A DNA stretch of 64,000 nucleotides from positions 434,001 through 498,000 of the forward strand of contig NZ_WUBR01000001.1 of assembly GCF_009807005.1 (NCBI RefSeq), given 5' to 3'. The stretch is from Aurantiacibacter rhizosphaerae (lineage in GTDB: Bacteria > Pseudomonadota > Alphaproteobacteria > Sphingomonadales > Sphingomonadaceae). The position numbers were made by a program, and so were the translations under genes. The notes under the pieces were generated by a model. That model ran no database searches. It was not told where the DNA came from and saw only the letters and a list, made by a program, of their open reading frames with translations. Of this stretch, positions 57,998 to 64,000 are shown in pieces; the first letter of the stretch is position 1; every line of letters begins with the position of its first letter.

Positions 57998-58849
57998 ATG
58001 ACTATACTCTGCATCGGCCGCGCCACATTCGATCTGGGCTATGCCTGTCCTGCCTTTCCGGTGGAGGACGGGAAGCTGTCGGCCACGCATTTCTGGGCAG
58101 GGGCGGGCGGTTCCGCGCTCAACGGCGCGATCACCGCGCGGGCGCTGGGCAGCAAGGTGCGGTTGTTCACATTGCTGGGCGCAGGCAGCTTTGCCGACAG
58201 CGTTCGGGCAGAGCTGCAAAGCTTCGATGTGCCGGCGCGGGATTTTGCCAGATCGGGCGCGCAGGTGCTGCCCGTTTCCAGCATCATCGTGGTGCCCGAC
58301 GGTGGAACGCGCACGATCATCGATCAGCAGCCGGAACAGGTGCTGGACGGCAAACTGCCGACCGCATCATCCCTCGACGGGGTCAGCGTGCTCTATTGCG
58401 ATGGCTTCCTGCCCGAAATCGCCGTGCCGCTGGCCGCCGCCGCGCGCGAACGCGGCATCCCCGTGGTGCTGGATGGCGGATCGTGGAAGCCGTGGACCGC
58501 CGATCTGATCGCGCATGTCGATCATGCCGTGGTCTCCGAACGCTTCCACCCGCCGCAGCAGGGAGAGGCCGATATCCTCGATGCGGTGCGCGCGCTCGGC
58601 CCCTCGGCTGTCGCCATCACCCGCGGGGCCGCAGCGATTTTCTGGAGTGATGGCACGGCCAGCGGCGACATTACGCCGCCTGCGGTGGAGGCGATCGACA
58701 CGCTTGGCGCGGGCGATATCTTCCACGGTGCCTATTGCCACTTCCTGTCAGCAGGGGAGGGCATGCGCGACGCCCTCACCCATGCTGCAGAGGTGGCCGC
58801 CCAAAGCTGCCGCCATTATGGCACGCGCGAATGGATCGCGGCGCGTTAG
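57998..58849 (+). CDS. PfkB-family carbohydrate kinase
   Basis: A 283-residue ribokinase-fold enzyme. N-terminal ILCIGRATFDLGY, WAGAGGSALNGAITARALGS (substrate-binding Gly-Gly and Asn), and C-terminal DTLGAGDIFHGAYCHFL with the catalytic Asp and anion hole. GGGGGAAG precedes the ATG. It phosphorylates a sugar or nucleoside not predictable from the sequence. Convergent with the transaldolase-like gene, four bases between stops. Confidence 0.9.
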   Translation: MTILCIGRATFDLGYACPAFPVEDGKLSATHFWAGAGGSALNGAITARALGSKVRLFTLLGAGSFADSVRAELQSFDVPARDFARSGAQVLPVSSIIVVPDGGTRTIIDQQPEQVLDGKLPTASSLDGVSVLYCDGFLPEIAVPLAAAARERGIPVVLDGGSWKPWTADLIAHVDHAVVSERFHPPQQGEADILDAVRALGPSAVAITRGAAAIFWSDGTASGDITPPAVEAIDTLGAGDIFHGAYCHFLSAGEGMRDALTHAAEVAAQSCRHYGTREWIAAR

Positions 58850-58853
58850 GCGT

Positions 58854-60044
58854 TCAGCCTTCCATCACCATGCGCACGAAATCCACCGTCTGGCGCGTGG
58901 CAGCGGCAAATTCGGTGGCAGTGGCCTGGAAACTGCCGAACTGCGCGAATTCGTGCGGCTTCATGCCTTCATACTCATAGGCCTGGCGGAAGGCGGGCAG
59001 CTTCATCAGCTTCTCGATGCTGGCCTTGTTCGGCTCCCGCTCGATCGCCTTGGGATCGAAAGGCGCGAGCTCGTTCTCCACTTCCATCAGCTGTTTGATG
59101 TATCCCGGCGGGCAGGTGTAAACCATGTCGCTGCCGGCATAATCGGAGATGTGGCGCGAAACGGTGTTGCCGTCCTTGTCCTTCTCCACCCGCATCGAAC
59201 ATTGCAGCATCTTGGACGGGTGATCGATATCTTTCCCATGCCAGTAGGCGCGCTTCAGCACGGCTTCCTCGCCATCGCGAATTTCGTCCAGCGACAGTTC
59301 GATCCCGCGCTGTTCGGCCTCTTTCTTCCAATCGCTCTTCTCGCCAAGACGGCTGGACATGTGGGTGATGACGCTGCGCCACTTGCTCAGGTCAACACCT
59401 GCTGCCTTCGCGCGCAGCAGGCCGGCGGAAACCGCCGCGCGGCATCGCACATATTGCGGCACGGTAAAGCTGGTGGTGTTGTTGGTGGCAATGCCGCGCG
59501 CGGTCAGCTCCTCCAGCACCTCGTATCCTTCCTTGGAGCCGGGCAGCTTCACCATCACATTGTCGCCCATTTCGGCAATCGACAGTCCCTGTTCCAGCAT
59601 GGCATCCCCATCGCTGACGAAGCGCGGATCGACCTGGCCCGAAAGCATGCCGTATTTGTAGCCGGATTTTTCGAACAGGGGATGGATCGCATCCGCGCCC
59701 AGCTTCACCAGGTGCAGATACATCTTCCAGTACACGCCTTCGACATCCAGCGAAGGATTGTCGGCGGCGATATCCTTCACCAGCTTGGTCCAGCCTTCTG
59801 GGTCCAGCTGCACGGCCTGCAGGCTGAGCGGCGGATTGGTGGTGACGCCGCGAAAGCCCATCTCGGCAGGCGCATCGGGATTATAGAGGCGGGTAAGCTG
59901 ATCGTCCCATTCATCCGCCTTGCCATCGGGCGCGGCGGCCAGGGTTTCTTCCTTCCAGCTGGGGTAGACCAGCGGCGAACTGTCCCACCAGATTTCCGCA
60001 TCGGGATTGGTATCGGCGAGCTTTTCGAGGACATGCTTGGTCAT
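58854..60044 (-). CDS. Transaldolase-family protein
   Basis: A 396-residue TIM barrel. FRGVTTNPPLSLQAV at the N-terminus contains the TNP substrate loop, NVMVKLPGSKEGYEVLEEL carries the Schiff-base Lys, and NNTTSFTVPQYVRC follows as in transaldolases. It is longer than E. coli TalB and diverges after residue 250. It may be a true transaldolase or a fructose-6-phosphate aldolase-like enzyme. ATG 60044 follows TGGAGAC. Confidence 0.83.
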   Translation of the reverse strand: MTKHVLEKLADTNPDAEIWWDSSPLVYPSWKEETLAAAPDGKADEWDDQLTRLYNPDAPAEMGFRGVTTNPPLSLQAVQLDPEGWTKLVKDIAADNPSLDVEGVYWKMYLHLVKLGADAIHPLFEKSGYKYGMLSGQVDPRFVSDGDAMLEQGLSIAEMGDNVMVKLPGSKEGYEVLEELTARGIATNNTTSFTVPQYVRCRAAVSAGLLRAKAAGVDLSKWRSVITHMSSRLGEKSDWKKEAEQRGIELSLDEIRDGEEAVLKRAYWHGKDIDHPSKMLQCSMRVEKDKDGNTVSRHISDYAGSDMVYTCPPGYIKQLMEVENELAPFDPKAIEREPNKASIEKLMKLPAFRQAYEYEGMKPHEFAQFGSFQATATEFAAATRQTVDFVRMVMEG

Positions 60045-60225
60045 GGGAAGTCTCCAGTATCTTTGGCAAAGCCCTTCGCACTGGCAGGCAGGCATAGTCA
60101 AATGCTGCCATCCGGGATTGCGGTTTTTTGCTGCTTTTATGCCGGTTGGTGGCACTCAGACGGGCGTTGCCGGACGCAATCGGTGACTTTGTCCGACCGA
60201 ATCACTTCCGCTGCCCGTTTGCCGA

Positions 60226-61167
60226 TCAGGCCCGCCTTTCGGTGAAGCGTCCGTGCTTGCGATAGCGCACCATCCAGCGATCCAGGAACAGCGACAGCGG
60301 CTTTGCCGTCACGCCCAGCTTTGTCAGCCCCGGCGTGCCCTTGCTGGCCACGCTGCCTTCTTCCAGCATCGCCAGCTGATCTGAATTGATCGGCGTCATG
60401 GGCAGGCTGGCGAATATCTTGGCCAACGGCTTTGGCATGGGCAACAGCGTGCGATCGCGCCCCTGGCTATCGGCGATCATCTGGTTGATCTGCATCATGC
60501 TGAGCTTTTCAGGACCGGCCGCTTCATACACCTTGCCGCCATGCTGGCCCGGATCTTCCAGCGCGGCAGCAATGCCGGCGGCCACGTCGTCCACCCACAC
60601 AAGCTGAAACTCGCTTTCGGCACCGAACACCGGCAGAACCGGCATCATCTTCACCAGGTCCGCAAACATCGGTATCAGCCCGTCATCCTCACCAAACACG
60701 ACAGATGGGCGGATGATGGTGGCCTTGGGAAAGGCTTCCAGCACCTGCCGCTCGCCATCACCCTTTGTGCGATAATATCCGGTTTCGGCATCCGGATCGG
60801 CCCCGATGGCAGAGATATAGACGAAGCTGCCCACGCCGTTTTGCGCAGCCACTTGTGCGGCATAGCCTGCGCCGTCCGCCTGCAAGGCCTGCTGATTGCC
60901 GTCGAATGTGCCGATCAGATACACGACCGCATCAGAACCCCTGATGCAGGCCTCGACGCTGCGCTTATCCATCGCGTTGCAACGGGCAAACTGCAGCTGG
61001 CCCAGATTGGCAAGCGGCTTCAGCTTGAAGGCTTTCTCCGGCTCACGCGCCGCGATCCGCACGCGTGCCCCGCACTGCAACAGGTCCTGCGCAACGTGGC
61101 TGCCGATAAAGCCGTTTCCGCCAATAAGGGTAACCAGCTTGCCGTTAAGCGGTGAAGTGCGTGCCAT
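60226..61167 (-). CDS. NDUFA9-like NAD(P)-binding protein (complex I-associated type)
   Basis: A 313-residue atypical SDR: LVTLIGGNGFIGSHVAQDL binds the nucleotide, then VVYLIGTFDGNQ, YISAIGADPDAETGYYRTKG with Tyr and Lys in altered spacing, IIRPSVVFGEDDGLIPMFADL and WVDDVAAGIAAAL. It is the bacterial version of the accessory complex I subunit NDUFA9/NuoE-like family common in alphaproteobacteria. Role in respiration is by family analogy. The 181 bp downstream, up to the transaldolase-like start, holds no gene. Confidence 0.83.
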   Translation of the reverse strand: MARTSPLNGKLVTLIGGNGFIGSHVAQDLLQCGARVRIAAREPEKAFKLKPLANLGQLQFARCNAMDKRSVEACIRGSDAVVYLIGTFDGNQQALQADGAGYAAQVAAQNGVGSFVYISAIGADPDAETGYYRTKGDGERQVLEAFPKATIIRPSVVFGEDDGLIPMFADLVKMMPVLPVFGAESEFQLVWVDDVAAGIAAALEDPGQHGGKVYEAAGPEKLSMMQINQMIADSQGRDRTLLPMPKPLAKIFASLPMTPINSDQLAMLEEGSVASKGTPGLTKLGVTAKPLSLFLDRWMVRYRKHGRFTERRA

Positions 61168-61389
61168 GTGCGCGTCATATCCTTCGCGAAGGGTTGTTCG
61201 TTCGGCTCGCCCTTTGCCCGAAAGGAGCGCGCCCTTCAATGCCTGCTTGGGCCCGTGGTGGAGGGAATTTCCGCTGGCGGGCGGATTTTTTGTCACCGAT
61301 GCGATAGGATGCGTTGACACCATGCCCCACCTGCCTTATCGGCGCGCTCCTACCCGGCGACATGCGGCACAGGCCGCACACGCCAAGGT

Positions 61390-61476
61390 GCCCAGATGGC
61401 GGAATTGGTAGACGCGCTAGCTTCAGGTGCTAGTACTCGCAAGGGTGTGGAGGTTCGAGTCCTCTTCTGGGCACCA
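61390..61476 (+). tRNA. tRNA-Leu, anticodon CAG
   Basis: An 87-nt class II tRNA. Acceptor arms GCCCAGA and TCTGGGC pair, the anticodon stem CTAGC/GCTAG encloses TTCAGGT giving anticodon CAG, a variable arm TACTCGCAAGGGTG follows, T-loop is GGTTCGAGTCC, and CCA is encoded. Reads CUG. It is the likely integration target of the element that begins after it. Confidence 0.97.
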
Positions 61477-61531
61477 TTTGTTCTCATCAGAACGTTCCAA
61501 AACATTGCAGAAATGGCGGAATTCTGCCATT
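61396..61531. repeat. 11-bp direct repeat and dyad at the tRNA/integrase junction
   Basis: ATGGCGGAATT occurs in the tRNA D-arm (61396-61406) and again at 61513-61523, 37 bp after the tRNA. The second copy is part of the dyad AATGGC-N8-GCCATT (61512-61531). These could be arm-type integrase sites or traces of the attachment region. The 3' end of the tRNA is the expected att core, and its duplicate would lie beyond the window. Confidence 0.4.
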
Positions 61532-61590
61532 CTTGACCTCTAGCGCAGAAAGCGAGGTCTTGTTTTGTTCCGCTTTGTTCCAACGTCTGT

Positions 61591-61651
61591 GGGGGCCTCG
61601 GCTGGGGGCTCCAGCTCAAAAGGCCCCAACTTCCAAAAAAGTGAGGCCCCC
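61591..61651 (+). promoter_or_regulatory. Inverted repeat covering the integrase leader and ribosome site
   Basis: GGGGGCCTC at 61591-61599 and its complement GAGGCCCCC at 61643-61651, with inner GGGGCT/AGGCCCC pairing options. The only Shine-Dalgarno-like GAGG before the integrase ATG (61654) lies in the right arm, so the hairpin could hide it and limit integrase translation. Confidence 0.45.
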
Positions 61652-61653
61652 AA

Positions 61654-62871
61654 ATGAGCCTCAATGTGCAGGAAATCAAAGGCTTCCGGGCTGCCGACAA
61701 GTCGTACAAGAAATACGACTCGCGGGGGCTGTTGCTTCTCGTGAAGCCGAACGGCTCCAAGCTCTGGTATTTCAAGTACCGCTTCGGCGGGAAGGAAAAG
61801 AAGCTGCCCATCGGCGCATTCCCAGAGGTCAGTTTGTCGCAAGCGCGCCAGCTTCGCGACCGGGCGCGGCTCAAGGTTTCGGATGGCATCGATCCAATGC
61901 TGGAGCGGAAGCGAAAGAAGGCCAGGATCAAGCTGGGTGCGGAGAACACCTTCGAGGTCATCGCCAACAAGTACATCGACGAGAAGATGGTGCCCGAAGG
62001 CAGGGCGGAGGCCACGCTGCGCAAGGCGCGCTGGTTCCTCGAACTGCTCAAGCCCGCAATCGGCAATATGCCAATCAACGACGTCGATCCGCAATTGATG
62101 TTGGCGGCGCTCAAGAAACTCGAAGCCAAAGGCAATCTCGAAACTGCGAAGAAATGCCGATCCTTCGCCAGCCGGGTGTTCCGGTATGGAGCCGCGCTTG
62201 GCCAGTGCCATACCGATCCGACCTCGATCCTTCAGGGCGCGCTGGTCACGCCAAAAGCACGGCACTACGCGGCGATCCTTGAGCCTGAGAAGTTGGGCGG
62301 GCTACTCCGCGCTATCGATGATTTCGAATGCTACCCGGCGACGAAATTTGCGTTGAAGATCGCACCACATGTCTTTGTGCGGCCCGGTGAGCTTCGCCAT
62401 GGCGAGTGGCACGAGATTGATTGGGACAAGGCCACCTGGACAATACCGGAAGGCAAGATGAAGGCGCGGCGGGCCCATGTGGTGCCGCTATCACGCCAGG
62501 TGCTGGAACTGTTTCGAGAGCTGAGATCGATTACCGGCAGCAAGGGCTACATCTTCCCGGCGTTCCATACGCGTCAACGTCCCATGAGCGAGAATACGAT
62601 CAATGCGGCATTTCGGCGTATGGGCTTCACCAAAGATGAAGTGACGGCTCATGGTTTGCGCTCAACGGCTTCGACTATGCTCAACGAAAGCGGGCTTTGG
62701 CATCCGGATGCGATCGAGCGCGCGCTCGCCCATGGCGACAGCAACGCCATTCGCGGCGTCTACAATCGTGGCAATTATTGGGACGAGCGGGTGAAGATGG
62801 CGCAATGGTGGAGCGACTACCTCGATGAACTTCGGCAACGTTGCATGCTTCAGGCCCCACCATCGGTTTGA
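61654..62871 (+). CDS. Tyrosine recombinase / P4-type integrase
   Basis: A 405-residue integrase with an N-terminal DUF4102-type arm-binding domain (YDSRGLLLLVKPNGSKLWYF, KKLPIGAFPEVSLSQAR), a core-binding domain at about residues 95-195, and the catalytic domain with Arg243 (FVRPGELRHGEW), Lys268, His333-x-x-Arg336 (HGLRST), His360 (LAHGDS) and Tyr370 (GVYNRG). All five catalytic positions are intact, so it should be active. It integrates and excises its element at the adjacent tRNA-Leu. Its end overlaps the convergent gene by 22 bp. Confidence 0.95.
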   Translation: MSLNVQEIKGFRAADKSYKKYDSRGLLLLVKPNGSKLWYFKYRFGGKEKKLPIGAFPEVSLSQARQLRDRARLKVSDGIDPMLERKRKKARIKLGAENTFEVIANKYIDEKMVPEGRAEATLRKARWFLELLKPAIGNMPINDVDPQLMLAALKKLEAKGNLETAKKCRSFASRVFRYGAALGQCHTDPTSILQGALVTPKARHYAAILEPEKLGGLLRAIDDFECYPATKFALKIAPHVFVRPGELRHGEWHEIDWDKATWTIPEGKMKARRAHVVPLSRQVLELFRELRSITGSKGYIFPAFHTRQRPMSENTINAAFRRMGFTKDEVTAHGLRSTASTMLNESGLWHPDAIERALAHGDSNAIRGVYNRGNYWDERVKMAQWWSDYLDELRQRCMLQAPPSV

Positions 62872-64000
62872 GGAATGTCGGTACTGCTACGGCGATCAAC
62901 CTCTATGACCTTCTTCAAATCGGCCAGATGGGTCTTTGTGAAATAGATCGTTTCGTCATTTTGCGCCAAGATTACTTCAAGCTCTTCGCCATCCAGATCG
63001 CAAAAGAGATCGAGCAACATATCATCGGTGCCATTCGCGAATTTGAATTTCGCTGCATCAGTTGGGCATAGCGCCAGATAGTTCTGATGATAGCGCTTTT
63101 GCAGCGAAGGCAGGAACTCGACCCGTTCGAAATATGCGTTCCCGTCGTCAAGTCGGAAGGGCATGGGAAGCTTGCATACCTGACAGAACAGCTCGCCGTC
63201 ATTGGTATATTGCTGCCGCAAATATTGCCCAGCTTCGTCTTTCACATCGTCACGGCCAATCGACACACTTCGCGTGCGCATTTCGGTTTTGCGCTCGGTG
63301 GCTGTTGCTGCAAGCTCACCCACTTTCTCGGCACGTCGGGAGGGGTTGCGTGGTTCGTTCTCGGGTAACTCCAAACTCGCCTTGCGCTCTATTTCCTCAA
63401 AGAATGCGCGCCGCTCTTCAGGAGCGAGCCCTGCGAACTTTCTCGCATCGGCAAGCGCTACCTCGTCTTCAAATCCAAGCTCGGCTGCAATAGCCTTTCG
63501 CTTCTTTGCAAGCTCAGTTCGCTTTTCGGCTTCAGTCCCGAACCCAACGGCAGCGAGCCATTCTTTTCCAACGTCGTAGGGAAATCCTGATGGCAGAAGG
63601 TCCGCCCTGGCATCACAAGGCTTGGTGAACTGGCCATCGGATTGAGGTACCCACTTTGCATTCCTCAACTGATGGACCAGGGTCGAAGGCTTTAATCGAG
63701 TGTTGTATTGCCGGTTTGGTCGAAATCGAGCCTTCAGCACATTGGACGGCGAGGCAGACATGGTGTTCCAAATCACTTTCGCCTTCTCTACATCAATATC
63801 TTTCAAGGCATTCTTTAGCCCGCGCAGCACATAGTCTTCGTCAATGCCTGTATGAGTCTTCCTAACTCCGTACTGGTAGTAATCGGCCTTGAGCTCATCG
63901 CGTTGAGGGTGGTTGTCTACTGTAATCTTAACGGGTCGAATTTCCGTTATTGCGCCGAGAGATTTTGCAAATTTCGCGAGCCTTGAACTTGAAATTTTAT
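62850..64000 (-). CDS. C-terminal part of a large protein with degenerate HNH-like zinc motif (5' end outside window)
   Basis: An open frame of about 382 codons that enters from the right edge with no start in the window. Visible parts: a segment around STLVHQLRNAKWVPQSDGQF and LPSGFPYDVGKEWLAAVGFG that resembles the middle of sacsin-like/GHKL ATPase defence proteins; a charged helical region rich in Glu, Arg and Lys; and a C-terminal module FCQVCKLPMPFR ... YFERVEFLPSLQ ... HQNYLALCPTDAAKF. The last has the CxxC, Asn and LCP of HNH nucleases but lacks the usual His-His and the final CxxH, so it is probably a zinc-binding, non-nuclease version. Convergent with the integrase; likely island cargo, perhaps anti-phage. 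Family assignment is tentative. Confidence 0.65.
   Translation of the reverse strand, partial: KISSSRLAKFAKSLGAITEIRPVKITVDNHPQRDELKADYYQYGVRKTHTGIDEDYVLRGLKNALKDIDVEKAKVIWNTMSASPSNVLKARFRPNRQYNTRLKPSTLVHQLRNAKWVPQSDGQFTKPCDARADLLPSGFPYDVGKEWLAAVGFGTEAEKRTELAKKRKAIAAELGFEDEVALADARKFAGLAPEERRAFFEEIERKASLELPENEPRNPSRRAEKVGELAATATERKTEMRTRSVSIGRDDVKDEAGQYLRQQYTNDGELFCQVCKLPMPFRLDDGNAYFERVEFLPSLQKRYHQNYLALCPTDAAKFKFANGTDDMLLDLFCDLDGEELEVILAQNDETIYFTKTHLADLKKVIEVDRRSSTDIPQTDGGA

Larger units (their letters stand above)
61390..64000. mobile_element. Left edge of a tRNA-Leu-integrated genomic island (right end not visible)
   Basis: A tyrosine integrase reads away from a tRNA-Leu gene 178 bp upstream, followed by a convergent gene of defence-like type with lower-GC, less regular codon use than the lig region. 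This is the classic layout of an integrative element or island. The boundary is inferred to be the 3' part of the tRNA; the far attachment site lies outside the window. Confidence 0.75.

Noticed and set aside
58515-60245. 576-codon plus-strand frame over PfkB and the transaldolase-like gene
   Set aside because: Begins inside PfkB in another frame and runs antisense to the transaldolase-like gene; no family features.

Overview
The window looks like the chromosome of a GC-rich alphaproteobacterium of the order Sphingomonadales (Sphingobium/Novosphingobium/Erythrobacter-like). The main reasons are a complete protocatechuate 4,5-cleavage (lig) pathway whose LigA, LigB, LigC and LigI proteins follow those of the lignin degrader Sphingobium sp. 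SYK-6 closely, a large TonB-dependent receptor, stacks of acyl-CoA dehydrogenases, and dense operons with ATGA/TGATG stop-start overlaps. This placement is inference from protein resemblance; no rRNA is present.

Layout. (1) 1-6.9 kb: a truncated PQQ dehydrogenase lipoprotein, a short MetE-like methyltransferase, a small Cys-rich protein, an amidohydrolase of the 5-carboxyvanillate decarboxylase (LigW) family, two NTF2/SnoaL-fold proteins and a short-chain dehydrogenase resembling the lignin C-alpha dehydrogenase LigD. Together they look like an aromatic/lignin side-chain module. (2) 7.0-16.2 kb: surface glycan genes. These are a GtrB-like polyprenyl-phosphate glycosyltransferase, a GtrA-GT39 fusion, a GT2 glycosyltransferase, a CmcI-type methyltransferase and a five-gene set for a CDP-linked 6-deoxy sugar with a C-methyl branch (rfbF, rfbG, C-methyltransferase, 3,5-epimerase, ketoreductase). 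(3) 16.3-46.9 kb: dienelactone hydrolase-like lipoprotein, MFS transporter, then a large CoA-thioester catabolic region: crotonases, MaoC-like protein, nitronate monooxygenase-like protein, quinone reductase, a double-TetR regulator, an APH-like kinase plus an ACAD11-like dehydrogenase (the two halves of animal ACAD11), SDRs, a FadB-like fusion, two adjacent acyl-CoA dehydrogenase pairs, thiolase, Zn-alcohol dehydrogenase, acyl-CoA ligase, TonB receptor and thioesterase. A KtrAB-type potassium uptake pair sits inside it. (4) 46.9-57.8 kb: the lig locus. A minus-strand unit (DUF1932 dehydrogenase, ligJ, DUF2218 protein, ligA, ligB, ligC, aldo/keto reductase, CmcJ-like protein) diverges from a plus-strand unit (ligK, ligU, ligI, acyl-CoA ligase). 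LigAB open the ring, LigC oxidises the semialdehyde to 2-pyrone-4,6-dicarboxylate, LigI hydrolyses it, LigU isomerises, LigJ hydrates and LigK splits the product into pyruvate and oxaloacetate. (5) 57.8-61.2 kb: PfkB kinase, transaldolase-like protein and NDUFA9-like protein. (6) 61.4-64 kb: tRNA-Leu(CAG) followed by a tyrosine integrase and the C-terminal part of a large protein with a degenerate HNH-like zinc motif. This is the left edge of an integrative element that runs off the window.

The most useful leads are: a motif CTGAAAA-N5-(T/A)ATG found 65-80 bp upstream of four different start codons in the CoA-catabolism region; the split ACAD11 arrangement, which predicts breakdown of 4-hydroxyacyl-CoA via phosphorylation; the extra uncharacterised genes embedded in the lig operon; a hairpin between ligB and ligC; a quinone reductase with no canonical start codon; and the cargo gene beside the integrase. 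No CRISPR array, insertion sequence, rRNA or recognisable riboswitch was seen.
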